From contig JBAOHZ010000009.1 of assembly GCA_037045225.1 (NCBI GenBank), forward strand, positions 2,976,001 through 3,040,000: a stretch of 64,000 nucleotides of DNA, written 5' to 3'. Shown piece after piece: positions 8,732 to 17,660 of this stretch (the first letter of the stretch is position 1; each line of letters opens with the position of its first letter). The notes under the pieces are model-generated. The model ran no database searches and was not told the DNA's origin. It saw nothing but the letters and a program-made list of their open reading frames with translations. The stretch comes from Nitrospira sp. GTDB lineage: Bacteria; Nitrospirota; Nitrospiria; Nitrospirales; Nitrospiraceae. Position numbers and translations under genes: made by a program.

Positions 8732-9532
8732 TCAGGCCATCGGATGTCGAGAGACCCACTCAGTGAGGAGCGTCAGCATCCGTTGAAAATCCGAGGTCTT
8801 TGTGAAGCGGTGATCAGCCCCTGCGAGTATCTCCAATCGTTTGGGGCCAGGTAAGGCTTCGAAGAGTCGCTGGCTCTGGTGGAGTGGCACATATTCATCA
8901 CGATCGCCCTGGACGATCAGTGTTGGCACCGTGATGGTTCGGGCCGGTTCATAGGCAATCCGGTTGAGGGCGTCCTGGTAGAAGGTATAGTCGAGGGGCA
9001 GGCGTGTGGCACCTCCGTGAAGATCGGGAATGGTGTCGGTTTGTTTCCATTCTTGCAGACCATCCTCCCCGAGCTCCAAGCGAAGTTCTTCTCCGAAGTC
9101 GACGACGGGACATTTCAACGCCAGACAGGCGAGCGGTGGAATGGATGCCGGCTTCGCGGTGTGCGCTTGTGTCCAGTCAGCCGCGGCGAGGATCGAGATC
9201 AGGCCGCCGAAGCTGGAGCCGACGAGTGCGAGCCGGTGATATCCACGGGTCAACAGGTAGTGCAGGGCTGCGAGGGCTTGGCCGACTCCAATCGTCGTGG
9301 TCAATTTGGCGAACGGGCCGTCGCTGTCGCCGTGCCCGAAGCAATCAAATCGGAGCGTGGCGATCCCCCTGCCGATCAACAGTGCGGTCAGGGCCTGATT
9401 GCTCGAACTATTTTTGTGTGACAGGAATCCGTGGCAGAGCACGGCTACGTGATCGGTTGGCTCATCCGGTCTCGCCAGGACCGCGGCGATGCGGTGGCCT
9501 GGCGTGTCGTGGAAAAAGACGGTCTCTTCCAT
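8732..9532 (-). CDS. Alpha/beta hydrolase (serine esterase/lipase-like)
   Basis: 266 residues. Visible are the oxyanion/HG region VLCHGFLSHKNSS, a DxxGHGDSDG motif, the nucleophile elbow VGSSFGG, a late PTLIVQGDRDEYVP aspartate strand and the catalytic histidine in GADHRF. It resembles cytoplasmic dienelactone hydrolase/acyl-peptidase-like esterases; the substrate is unknown. The frame is open upstream through the next gene, but that extension is a shadow: the protein begins at ATG 9532 (METVFF-like start, 11 nt after the upstream gene). It is the last gene of the minus-strand run that starts near 14286. Confidence 0.85.
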   Translation of the reverse strand: MEETVFFHDTPGHRIAAVLARPDEPTDHVAVLCHGFLSHKNSSSNQALTALLIGRGIATLRFDCFGHGDSDGPFAKLTTTIGVGQALAALHYLLTRGYHRLALVGSSFGGLISILAAADWTQAHTAKPASIPPLACLALKCPVVDFGEELRLELGEDGLQEWKQTDTIPDLHGGATRLPLDYTFYQDALNRIAYEPARTITVPTLIVQGDRDEYVPLHQSQRLFEALPGPKRLEILAGADHRFTKTSDFQRMLTLLTEWVSRHPMA

Positions 9533-9543
9533 AGGACGACTCG

Positions 9544-10863
9544 TTACACGCCGGTGTGATGTGATCCCGGTTTGTCCGTTGATGCACGGTCGCCGCTCGG
9601 CGTGCTTCCTACGACCTGCGTCATTTTGACCGTCACCATCGTGAGGTGGACCAGGAGGAGACCTAAACTCCCCCAGGTGCCGACCTGAATCCAGGTCGAA
9701 GAGAGTGGGAGGTTCCAGGTCAGTGAAGAGACGAGGACAAGCCCCAGTGATCCAAAACTGAGCGTGACGACCTGCAGCGCCCGCCATCGGTCCATGATGC
9801 GCACAAGGTGCTCTCGATAGGTGCTCCGCTTTTTGTGATTCGCCACCTGTTGTGCCGCCAGGATTGCCGGTAAGGCACAAGACAGTCCAGCAACGGTTGC
9901 TTGCAGGAGGAAGCCCAGGAACGCTGTGTGGGTGTAGGCGACCAGGTGAAGCGTGCCGTAGGGCATGACCGGTGGAGACCACAGGACATTGATTCCCAGC
10001 GCCAGGCCGATGCACGTCATGATGATCAGGAGGCACAAGGCGACCATGAGGTGGTCTGTGGCGACGGAACTGGGTTGGCCCGCTCGGCTCCAGGTTCGGA
10101 TGAGATTCACGGTGAGAAGTGCCAGCGTCACAAGGAGGCCGACGCCGGCAACCAGTTGAATGTGAACGGAGGACAACAAAAACCCTGTGATCAGTCCTGC
10201 GGCGCAAGCCGGCAGCAGGAGCCATACCATCTCTCCGAGGCCGGCGCTGTGCAGGGCGCGATTCATCAGCCCGGGTATCGCCAGTTGGATCGCTCCGACC
10301 ACCCCCAGTGTGAGGAAGAGCAGAAGACCCGCGTGCAGGTGCCCTAGCCGTATGATGCCGTGCCAGGTGGGAAACCAGGCTCCGGCGAGAAATTCGCCCA
10401 GGACCAATGTGCCGACTAGTCCGGTACAGGTGATCCCGAAAAAGAAGGTCGAGAGCGGAGTCCAGCTGGAGCTGGTCCGTAGCCCGGCCATCAGATGACG
10501 TACCATGGGGACAAACAGTGCGGCGAGTAACAGCCCGGCGCCAATCGTGAGGGTGGAATCGCGCAACCAGGCGCCGGCAGCGAGTCCCAGGGCGGAGAGA
10601 TTCAGGCTGAGGAAGAGTAGGCGGTGTTTCGGTCGTGCGCGGTCCTGTCCGGCCAGGTCTACTGCTGTCAGGGCCAAGCCGGTCATGATTTGAAGAAGCC
10701 CTCCGATGAGCGCCCCATGCACGTGTAGGAGGCGAAGCCCAGGAGGAAGCGGGGCGCCGCGCACAATGCCGAGGAACGTCGCAAGTCCGAGCAGTGAGGT
10801 CAACAACAGCCAGCCCCATCCGGTCAGCAGAAACGATAGTGGGGATCCCAACCCGCTACTCAT
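9544..10863 (-). CDS. Polytopic membrane protein with conserved histidines, heme-copper-oxidase-subunit-I/NnrS-like
   Basis: 439 residues with about 12 hydrophobic helices. Several helices carry histidines in motifs like those of heme-binding helices: LLHVHGALIGGLLQIMTG near residue 45, LGHLHAGLLLFLTLG near 180, and YTHTAFLGFLLQATVAG near 310. These resemble the general layout of heme-copper oxidase subunit I and NnrS-type proteins, but the HPEVY and HH copper-site motifs are not visible, so it is probably not a terminal oxidase. A heme-binding or metal-sensing membrane protein is a reasonable guess. It starts 5 nt after the stop of thiD, indicating co-transcription. Confidence 0.7.
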   Translation of the reverse strand: MSSGLGSPLSFLLTGWGWLLLTSLLGLATFLGIVRGAPLPPGLRLLHVHGALIGGLLQIMTGLALTAVDLAGQDRARPKHRLLFLSLNLSALGLAAGAWLRDSTLTIGAGLLLAALFVPMVRHLMAGLRTSSSWTPLSTFFFGITCTGLVGTLVLGEFLAGAWFPTWHGIIRLGHLHAGLLLFLTLGVVGAIQLAIPGLMNRALHSAGLGEMVWLLLPACAAGLITGFLLSSVHIQLVAGVGLLVTLALLTVNLIRTWSRAGQPSSVATDHLMVALCLLIIMTCIGLALGINVLWSPPVMPYGTLHLVAYTHTAFLGFLLQATVAGLSCALPAILAAQQVANHKKRSTYREHLVRIMDRWRALQVVTLSFGSLGLVLVSSLTWNLPLSSTWIQVGTWGSLGLLLVHLTMVTVKMTQVVGSTPSGDRASTDKPGSHHTGV

Positions 10864-10868
10864 CGCGC

Positions 10869-11660
10869 TTACTCCTGATTTAAGAAATAGAAATGGTTGG
10901 TCGGCCCAGTTCCGTGCCCGATGGCCAGGCTGTGCCGGATGGCCTCGGTCAGATAGGTCTTGGCGGTTTGAACGGCGTCGGGCACGGTTTTCCCCCGGGC
11001 GATATGTGCCGCGATGGCTGACGCAAAGGTGCAGCCGGTGCCGTGGGTGTGCGGCGTGTCAATGAATTCACCCTTGTAGATATTGAAAAACCGGCCGTCG
11101 TACAGCAGGTCGGTGGCGCGGTCACTTGGTAGATGTCCTCCTTTGATGAGGACGTTGGCGCAGCCGAATTGGTGAATGATCTTAGCGGCCCGGCGGGCGT
11201 CGGCCAGCGAGGCGATTTCAATGCCCGACAGCTGTTGGGCCTCGTGCACGTTCGGGGTCACCAGTAAGGCGATCGGGAAGAGTTCTCTCTTCATCGTGTC
11301 GATCGCATCCGGTTTCAGGAGCGGGTGGCCGCCCTTGGCGATCATCACGGGATCCACCACCAGGTTTTTCACCTGCTGGGGCTTCAGCAGTTTCACGACC
11401 GTCGTAATGATGTCGGTGGAGGAGAGCATGCCCGTCTTGACCGCCGCGACGTCAAAATCGTCGAAGATGGCGTCAAGCTGCGCGGCAATGATCGAAGTCG
11501 GCAGTTCGAACACATCGACCACCTCTTCCGTGTTCTGGGCTGTGACGGCGGTGATGACCGACATGGCATAGACTCCGTTGGCCGACATGGCCTTCAGGTC
11601 CGCCTGAATCCCTGCTCCGCCGCCCGAGTCTGAACCCGCTATTGTCAAGACTTGTTTCAT
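10869..11660 (-). CDS. thiD: Hydroxymethylpyrimidine/phosphomethylpyrimidine kinase
   Basis: 263 residues of the ribokinase-fold ThiD family: N-terminal LTIAGSDSGGGAGIQADLK, central VDPVMIAKGG, a ...VLIKGGHL segment, and the C-terminal anion hole HGTGCTFASAIAAH. It phosphorylates HMP and HMP-P in the pyrimidine branch of thiamine synthesis. The only other thiamine-related gene in the window, tenA, lies 3.7 kb upstream in a separate unit. thiD sits inside a run of unrelated membrane and secreted-protein genes. The upstream 39 nt are too short for a TPP riboswitch. Confidence 0.93.
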   Translation of the reverse strand: MKQVLTIAGSDSGGGAGIQADLKAMSANGVYAMSVITAVTAQNTEEVVDVFELPTSIIAAQLDAIFDDFDVAAVKTGMLSSTDIITTVVKLLKPQQVKNLVVDPVMIAKGGHPLLKPDAIDTMKRELFPIALLVTPNVHEAQQLSGIEIASLADARRAAKIIHQFGCANVLIKGGHLPSDRATDLLYDGRFFNIYKGEFIDTPHTHGTGCTFASAIAAHIARGKTVPDAVQTAKTYLTEAIRHSLAIGHGTGPTNHFYFLNQE

Positions 11661-11699
11661 CGTGAAGATTTCCTCTGCAAATGGTCCGGAGATAATACC

Positions 11700-12677
11700 T
11701 TATGGAGTGGGGGCGCTTGGTGCCTGCGGGGTAGGCTGGTCGGCCTCGGTAACCGGCGCAGCTTCGAGCGTCAGTCCGTCGAGGTTGATGACACGATCCG
11801 GCCGCGGGGATGTTTCGTGATAATGCAGGGTCAGAGATCCCTTGGGCGGCTTGTCGGTCGTCAGGAACGAAAGGCCTGTATGTCGCTGTCGTCTAGGATC
11901 CAGTTCCATCCCGCGCGTGCAGAGTCCTTCGCGGTTTTGGGCGACATCCTGCTTCCACTGTTCGCCCTGCTCATCCGATAGGTAGGTGTCCAGCAGTTGG
12001 CACCCGATTTTGACCGGATGGGTGGTGCGGTTGATGAACAGCAGGTCGAGCTGGATCTGGTCATCTTGCTTGGAGATGCTCACGACACTGATTTTGTACA
12101 ACTCGTTCTCATGGGAGTTCAAGGGGGGGGTGACGGGGCCTGTTATCACTACCGGTGCCGGCGGTTTGGGGGCATTCGCCTGCTTCAGGAGTGCGGCGAG
12201 TGGACCTGATTTAGGCAAGACCGACCGGGCGGCGCCGACCGGGAACACGGTATAGGGGCCGATCAACCTGGCGGTGACTTGAACGCCCTCGGGAATTTCA
12301 AGATAGGCGCCGGTGACGTAGAGATCGGCGCGTAAGGCCTTTGCCACTTTCTTGGCCGCTTTGGCTTGTGAGGTATCCAGATGGGTGAGCTCGTGTTTCT
12401 CCATAGTGGCCAGCAGGAGCTTGCGGTCGACGACTTTCAGCTCTCCCGCCACGAGTAAATGGGTGGCCAATTCCTCGGCCAGGAATTGCCCGATGGGTGT
12501 CACTTCGCCCGTGCTATCGACAAAGTCCAGCACCGCGAGCCGTGACTTTTTCATCTTGATGGCTTCGGCCGCCACCCCCTCTGCCAATTCCTTCACGCTC
12601 TCTTCATATTTGGAAGCCGCGAGGGCAGCTGAGTGCCACAGGAGGAGCAAGGCAAGACACCAGAGGATACGGATCAT
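11700..12677 (-). CDS. Secreted FlgO/CsgG-like protein
   Basis: About 325 residues with a signal peptide (MIRILWCLALLLLWHSAALAA). Residues about 45-165 match the FlgO/CsgG nucleotide-fold-like domain: RLAVLDFVDSTGEVTPIGQFLAEELATHL, KVVDRKLL and ADLYVTGAYLEIPEGVQVTARL. The C-terminal part looks like a beta-rich extension (VVSISKQDDQIQLDLLFINRT) and ends in a Pro/Thr-rich tail. FlgO-type proteins are periplasmic or outer-membrane factors; the role here is not known. The frame is open to an ATG at 12752 that overlaps the upstream stop by 4 nt, but the signal sequence argues for 12677. Confidence 0.75.
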   Translation of the reverse strand: MIRILWCLALLLLWHSAALAASKYEESVKELAEGVAAEAIKMKKSRLAVLDFVDSTGEVTPIGQFLAEELATHLLVAGELKVVDRKLLLATMEKHELTHLDTSQAKAAKKVAKALRADLYVTGAYLEIPEGVQVTARLIGPYTVFPVGAARSVLPKSGPLAALLKQANAPKPPAPVVITGPVTPPLNSHENELYKISVVSISKQDDQIQLDLLFINRTTHPVKIGCQLLDTYLSDEQGEQWKQDVAQNREGLCTRGMELDPRRQRHTGLSFLTTDKPPKGSLTLHYHETSPRPDRVINLDGLTLEAAPVTEADQPTPQAPSAPTP

Positions 12678-12748
12678 CGGGAGGCACTCACGGCATAGTG
12701 ACGCATGGCCCACATTATACTCACGTTGTTGATACTGTCCAGCCCGTG

Positions 12749-13252
12749 TCATTCAGCAAGAGGCCTCGGTAGGAGCAGTTTTGTCAGGAGACGCCCCAAC
12801 CCGTAGCCAACCGGGATGCCGGCCGACAACATGACCGGTAGATACAAATAGGCCAGCGCGCCTTGCGCATCCGGATGGAGCAACACGTCAAGATGGGTCC
12901 AGCTTGCGAGGACCAGCATGCCCACCCCCGCCCCCGCGAGTCCTAGGGCCCGGCGACGTGGAATCAGCGGATCCTGCGTCCGGGCGGTACCCAGATGCAG
13001 CAGAATCATTACTGCCAGGATCAAAAATGGAATGGCTGTCAACAGGCCGATAAGGAAGAAATTATAGCCGGGTGCGAACAGGTGCAAGGTGAATGATCGC
13101 CAGGCCCGTGCAATGGGGGTATCACGAACGACAACCTCTACCGCCAGCATGATGGTCCAGGGGAGCAGGAGCCCGCCGACCATGCTGCCCCAGAACCCCA
13201 TGCGAGTCAGGAGGCGGAGTCGCGAGGATGCGTCGTGTGGCGTGGTGGTCAT
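12749..13252 (-). CDS. Four-helix membrane protein, unknown
   Basis: 167 residues with about four transmembrane helices (starting GFWGSMVGGLLLPWTIMLAV, FFLIGLLTAIPFLILAVMILL, LGLAGAGVGMLVLASW, and YLYLPVMLSAGIPVGYGLG). No recognised motif. Its ATG overlaps the stop of the HEAT-repeat gene by 4 nt (ATGA), so the two products are probably made together. Confidence 0.65.
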   Translation of the reverse strand: MTTTPHDASSRLRLLTRMGFWGSMVGGLLLPWTIMLAVEVVVRDTPIARAWRSFTLHLFAPGYNFFLIGLLTAIPFLILAVMILLHLGTARTQDPLIPRRRALGLAGAGVGMLVLASWTHLDVLLHPDAQGALAYLYLPVMLSAGIPVGYGLGRLLTKLLLPRPLAE

Positions 13253-14286
13253 GGTTGAGGCTCCTTGGCAGCGGATACCGGCGCGGCCTCAATCGCAGAG
13301 ATTGCGCCGGCAATGGTGTCACGTACGACCGGATCCGGATCGTCTCGCCGCTGTTGAAGAGGCTGGATCGCCAGTTTCGCGGCGGGCCCCATCGCGCCCA
13401 GGGTTTCTGCCGCGAGGTATCGAATGAGCGGCCGGTCATCCTGGAGCAGCGGCAGGACCGGGAGCAGGGCGTCGCCGGCCGCCGGACCGAGCTGGGCTAA
13501 CTGATGTAAGGCATAGTCGCGCGCGGAGGAATGTTGGACCATCATCCCGAGCGATTCGATTTGGGCCGCATCGTCAGGCTGGGCCTTGTCCAACGCACGG
13601 CGGGCCAGCGTCGCAAGTGACGTGTCCGGATCGTTCAGCAACGGTGTCAGCATGGTGATGACAGGCTGGGTCAAGGGCACCGTAAAGGCAAATTGGGCGA
13701 CGGCGGTCTGGCGAACCAATGAGGAGGAATCGTGAAGCCCATCCAGCAAGGCTGCCACGATGGGCGTGGATGGAATGCCGATACTCGCCAAGGCCATCAA
13801 GGCATTTCGGCGAACGAGCTCGTCAGGATCATGTTCCAGCGCCAGCAGCGCCGGCACCGCTGGTTTGGCCACAGGCCCCAGGCTGCCGAGCACGGCGCAA
13901 GCGGTGCGACGTTGCTGCACGTCCTGATCCTGTAGGTGCGGAATGAGGTGGGTCATGACCTGCCTGGCTGCCGTCAGATCAATCGATTTCAGCGCCGCGG
14001 CAGCGGTGCTGTTGGCATGTTGGCTGCCATCCCGCATGGCCTGCGCCAGTAGGGAGGGAATGGCCGCCTGTGCCGGTGGTCCGACCTGTCCCAGTTGTTC
14101 CGCCGCGACGATGCGTGTGGATGGATCGTCGTCCTGGAGCATCGCGATCAATGTCGGCACGGCTCGTGCGCCGGTTGAAAGCCAATACCAAAGTGCCAGA
14201 AGAGCGATGAACAGGACGAGGCCAAGCAGGTGCAACCTGATCTCTCGTGGCGTCAGGACGGTGGGTGATGAAGCGTTGTTGATCAT
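13249..14286 (-). CDS. Membrane-anchored HEAT-repeat protein
   Basis: 345 residues. One N-terminal transmembrane helix (LLGLVLFIALLALWYWL) is followed by about eight HEAT/PBS-lyase-type helical repeats, each recognisable by patterns such as DDDPSTRIVAAEQLGQVGP, QRRTACAVLGSLGP, LVRRNALMALASIG and LIRYLAAETLGAMGP. Such repeats make protein-binding superhelices; here the domain should face the periplasm or cytoplasm from the inner membrane. It is the first gene of the minus-strand run ending near 8732. Confidence 0.8.
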   Translation of the reverse strand: MINNASSPTVLTPREIRLHLLGLVLFIALLALWYWLSTGARAVPTLIAMLQDDDPSTRIVAAEQLGQVGPPAQAAIPSLLAQAMRDGSQHANSTAAAALKSIDLTAARQVMTHLIPHLQDQDVQQRRTACAVLGSLGPVAKPAVPALLALEHDPDELVRRNALMALASIGIPSTPIVAALLDGLHDSSSLVRQTAVAQFAFTVPLTQPVITMLTPLLNDPDTSLATLARRALDKAQPDDAAQIESLGMMVQHSSARDYALHQLAQLGPAAGDALLPVLPLLQDDRPLIRYLAAETLGAMGPAAKLAIQPLQQRRDDPDPVVRDTIAGAISAIEAAPVSAAKEPQP

Positions 14287-14762
14287 GTGGAAGACTCATA
14301 TCGTGAAGTGCACAGTGTCGAGATCAGCGTAGCACAACGGAGGGGAAACGCTGGGGTGCGAGCGAGAGACAGGGTGCGGTGCTTCTTGAGTAGCCCAGCC
14401 GCGTTGGAGCGGATGAGGATCGTCGCTGCCGATACAGATAGGCTGTCACCTGCCATCCCTCGCGAAGTAGATGAAGTAGTTGTCATTGGATGAGAGATCG
14501 CACCGCTGTTCGTAAGTCCTACGGTTGAACCGCTAGCCAAGGTTGAAGCTGCCTGTTCGGCGATTCCACAGTCACGTGCACACTTGCTGCCACAGGCCCG
14601 GCGGAGCATCAGCCCCGGCGATGCCTGAAGAGATGAGCTACGTACTATCATTGTTTCAACTATAGGGAGATTTCCTCCGACACCTGGGTGTTTGCCTCGT
14701 AGCCTATGTCTGATGGCAGGACTAGCATGAAAGTAGGACAACCAGGAATGAAGGAGGTCATC
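14287..14762. other. Long intergenic region between divergent genes
   Basis: About 476 bases separate the HEAT-repeat gene (minus) from a small membrane-protein gene (plus). Open frames exist on both strands but their translations are low-complexity and not protein-like. I see no tRNA or strong hairpin. It presumably holds promoters for both flanking genes. Confidence 0.4.
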
Positions 14763-14921
14763 ATGCCTGTCTACTTCCTCATCGCCTTGACGATCCTGTT
14801 TTGCGGCATTGCAGTCTGGGCTTCTGCTACTCAGGAGAGTATTCCCATGAGGGGTGATGAAGAACCCGATTGGGATGTCGAACCACTCACCCAGCCGGAA
14901 GAATATCGAAAGGCTAGCTGA
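14763..14921 (+). CDS. Small single-pass membrane protein (52 residues)
   Basis: Starts at the ATG 5 nt after a perfect AGGAGG (14752-14757). One N-terminal transmembrane helix (VYFLIALTILFCGIAVW) is followed by an acidic tail (EEPDWDVEPLTQPEEY). The layout resembles CcoS/CcoQ-like and other tiny inner-membrane subunits, but no family can be named. It is isolated between two non-coding stretches. Confidence 0.6.
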   Translation: MPVYFLIALTILFCGIAVWASATQESIPMRGDEEPDWDVEPLTQPEEYRKAS

Positions 14922-15322
14922 GCGGTTCGGTCGAGCCCTCTTCGAACACGTGTGACGTGATCCACCTGTCAGTCCCGACTACCGTACCGGCAGGGAATAA
15001 GTGCACGAAGCGCGTGGTGTATCCCGCGCGGGCGGCCTGAGCGGAGTGTCTCAAAATCTCAGCTTCACGGCTGCGATGTAGGTAAGTGGTTCTCCCCACC
15101 CTTAGTGGATGTGGGAATGGCGAGGGAGGGGGGCAGGCTCTGAGCGTGCTCACCGCACCGGCTAGGTCTTTGTGCTGCCAGAGGCGAGCCATCCTGCATC
15201 GCAGGTGGCGTCAGCTGTTCGAAGCTGCGGGACGCAGCAAGTTCTGACGCCAGGGCCGCCTCCGGCAGCGCATGCCGGTGCGGTGGTTCTACGCGGAAGA
15301 GCCTGGCCTCCTCTCTCGCTCC
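14922..15322. other. Non-coding stretch downstream of the small membrane protein
   Basis: About 400 bases with no convincing gene on either strand. Candidate frames are Arg/Pro/Ser-rich and lack ribosome sites. Short inverted repeats such as GCCGGTG-type clusters occur but no clear terminator. It lies between the ends of two convergent genes. Confidence 0.35.
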
Positions 15323-15991
15323 TCACACCGGCCACTTCTCCTCGTTCCAGGCCATTTCCCAAAACATCCATTCGTACTTCGAGCTGATCAGAAACGCCTG
15401 CTCCATGCGCTTCTTTTCCTCATGTCCTGCCGTGCGCGCCCAGGTATCGACTCGGGCCCGCATCCATTCCTGCACCGCCTCAAACTCCGGTGAGGCATAG
15501 AGCATCAGCCACTCCCGGTAGGGATGTTTGGCGGGCGGCGGGCCGCTTTTGAGAAAATGTTTGCCGACGATGCAGTAGATCCAGGCACAGGGGAGTGCCA
15601 CCACCGTAATCTCGGTGGCCGTACCGCTCTGGGCGACCGCCAGCATGTGACGGGTATAGGCATAGTTGGTGGGAGCCATCGGTTCGTTCAGCATGTCGTG
15701 GGGGGCGAGTTTCCAGCGCTTACCGTAGGTTTCGTGAAGGCTGCGTTCCACGGTGATGGTTTCTTCGGCCAGCTTGGCAAAGCGTAGCGCGGATTCGGAG
15801 TCTGGCGCTCGCAACGAGCCGGCGGCAAATACGCGTGCCAAATCCGCGAGAAAGCGGGCATCCTGGAGGATGTAGTAGCGGAATTTGCGCTCCGCCAACG
15901 TGCCCTTTCCGAGGGCCACGACGAACGGATGCGTCAGCTGGGCATCCCAGATCGGCTGGGCCAATTTTCGAAGATGGTTCGAAAACGACAT
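15323..15991 (-). CDS. tenA: TenA/thiaminase II family protein
   Basis: 222 residues, all-helical TenA family: THPFVVALGKGTL near the N-terminus, FRYYILQDARFL, the acidic motif EETITVERSLHE, the core cysteine region LPCAWIYCIVGKHF, and the C-terminal YEWMFWEMAW with the second glutamate. TenA hydrolyses aminopyrimidine breakdown products of thiamine for salvage. The Cys in LPCAW matches the usual active-site position. The ATG at 15991 has GGAGG at 6 nt spacing; an extension to 16015 adds an Arg-rich stretch with no support. It follows sthA by 94 nt. Confidence 0.85.
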   Translation of the reverse strand: MSFSNHLRKLAQPIWDAQLTHPFVVALGKGTLAERKFRYYILQDARFLADLARVFAAGSLRAPDSESALRFAKLAEETITVERSLHETYGKRWKLAPHDMLNEPMAPTNYAYTRHMLAVAQSGTATEITVVALPCAWIYCIVGKHFLKSGPPPAKHPYREWLMLYASPEFEAVQEWMRARVDTWARTAGHEEKKRMEQAFLISSKYEWMFWEMAWNEEKWPV

Positions 15992-16085
15992 CTGATTCCT
16001 CCTTCGTCGTGCCACGTCATGCGCAATATTCGATATTCAATCGTCCATTAAACAGTGAACATGGTGCATTGCGGTTGGCGACACG

Positions 16086-17489
16086 TCAGACTCTCGGCGG
16101 CCAGGGTCGGGGCAATTGATTAATGCCGTCGAGGGCCGCGACGCGGTAACACTCCGCGAGTGTCGGGTAGTTGAATACAGTGTCCACGAAATAATCGATC
16201 TGGCCGTGATAGGCCATCACGGTTTGGCCGATGTGGATGAGTTCCGTGGCGCCGTCGCCGATCGCATGCACGCCGAGCAGTTGCCGGGTTTTGTTGTGAA
16301 AGAGCAGTTTCAGCATACCGAGTTCGTCCCCGATGATTTGCCCACGGGCGATTTCCCGGTAGCGGGCGATACCGACGGCATAGGGGACGCCGTGTTTGGT
16401 CAAGTCGTCTTCGTTGCGGCCGACCATGGAAATTTCCGGGATCGAATAAATGCCGTATGGCATCAACTCGGACTGGGTCTGGCAGGGAATGCCGAAGGCA
16501 TGGCAGGCAGCATGGCGCCCTTGCTGCATGGAGGTCGAGGCCAGTGCGGGGAAGCCGATGATATCGCCCGCCGCATAAATGTGGGGCACCGCCGTCTGGT
16601 AATGCTCGTTGACCGTCAATCGCCCACGGTCGTCTGCCGAGAGTCCCACCGCGTCCAGGTTGAGTTCGGCGCTGGCGCCGGTGCGGCCGACCGAATAGAG
16701 CACCGTGGTCGCGGCGATCTCTTTACCGCTTTTCAGCCGAACGATGACCTGTTCTTGCGCCTGTCGCTCGACCGACACGACTTCTTCGTTGAAACGGAGG
16801 GTCACGCCGATGCTGCGCATATGGTACTGGAGCGCTTCAATCGTCTCCTGATCGACAAATTCAAGCAGGCGCGGACGACGTTCGATCAGAGTGACGTGGA
16901 TGCCCATGGTGGCCAGGATCGAGGCATATTCCGCGCCGATCACACCGCCGCCGATGATGGTGATGGACTTGGGCAGGGTTTTCAACGCCAGCAGTCCATC
17001 GGTGTCGATGATGCTGTGGTCGTCGAAGGGAATGTGCGAGGGCCTGGCAGGAAGTGTTCCGCAGGCAATCACCACAAAGTCGGCGGTGTGTTCGACGTGG
17101 TCGCCGTCGCGTTCGATGCGCAGGCGGTGCGGATCGACGAACGAGGCCGTTCCGAACAGGAGGTCGACTTTGTTGCGCGTCATCTGGTGCTGGATGATTT
17201 CGATTTCCCTTGTGATGACGTGGTTGGCGCGAAAGGTGAGATCCTCCATCGTGATGTCCTGTTTGACGCGATAACTGGCGCCATACAGACTGCGCTGGTG
17301 GAAACCTGACAGATAGAGTGCGGCCTCGCGGAGAGATTTGCTGGGGATGGTGCCGGTGTTGGCGCAGACGCCGCCAACAACCTGTTTGCGCTCGACGATG
17401 CCGACTCTCTTGCCGAGTTTTGCCGCTTGGATGGCGGACTTCTGCCCTGCTGGGCCGGTTCCGATGACCAGCAAATCGTAGTGAGCCAT
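16086..17489 (-). CDS. sthA: Soluble pyridine nucleotide transhydrogenase (Si-specific)
   Basis: 467 residues of the flavoprotein disulfide reductase superfamily: FAD site VIGTGPAGQKSAIQA, NAD(P) site ITIIGGGVIGAEYASI, second FAD segment YAAGDIIGFPAL, and a C-terminal dimerisation domain. The segment GGVCANTGTIPSKSLREA has only the first cysteine of the usual CxxxxC pair, with Thr replacing the second. This is the diagnostic difference between SthA and dihydrolipoyl dehydrogenase. The enzyme equilibrates NADH and NADPH in the cytoplasm. Confidence 0.9.
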   Translation of the reverse strand: MAHYDLLVIGTGPAGQKSAIQAAKLGKRVGIVERKQVVGGVCANTGTIPSKSLREAALYLSGFHQRSLYGASYRVKQDITMEDLTFRANHVITREIEIIQHQMTRNKVDLLFGTASFVDPHRLRIERDGDHVEHTADFVVIACGTLPARPSHIPFDDHSIIDTDGLLALKTLPKSITIIGGGVIGAEYASILATMGIHVTLIERRPRLLEFVDQETIEALQYHMRSIGVTLRFNEEVVSVERQAQEQVIVRLKSGKEIAATTVLYSVGRTGASAELNLDAVGLSADDRGRLTVNEHYQTAVPHIYAAGDIIGFPALASTSMQQGRHAACHAFGIPCQTQSELMPYGIYSIPEISMVGRNEDDLTKHGVPYAVGIARYREIARGQIIGDELGMLKLLFHNKTRQLLGVHAIGDGATELIHIGQTVMAYHGQIDYFVDTVFNYPTLAECYRVAALDGINQLPRPWPPRV

Positions 17490-17660
17490 GGTGTGTTGAT
17501 TAGTTCCTGTACTTCGTGACGTGTGACGCGTCTCTCGTTGTGAAACAGCGCCGTGCGCTCATCGAGATGCTGTCCTGCCTTCCGTGCTCTCGGCCAGACA
17601 CCATACGCGCTTCGCTGCCTGTGCGAGATACGCGCGACGCTCCATGGCCGGGCGCCGGCC

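Noticed and set aside
9533..10819. Long minus-strand open frame extending the hydrolase gene upstream by about 430 codons
   Set aside because: It overlaps the membrane-protein gene in another frame; the translation is Arg/Pro/Thr-rich and unlike a protein. Only the part from 9532 down is a real gene.
10860..11700. Possible TPP riboswitch near thiD or tenA
   Set aside because: Leader space before thiD is only 39 nt, and I could not find the conserved CUGAGA/ACCUGA elements before tenA.
14283..14741. A 152-codon minus-strand frame in the gap after the HEAT gene
   Set aside because: Ser/Thr/Arg-rich, no ribosome site, no motif; overlaps the upstream end of the HEAT gene.
16116..17309. A 397-codon plus-strand frame opposite sthA
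   Set aside because: Antisense shadow of a textbook enzyme gene.
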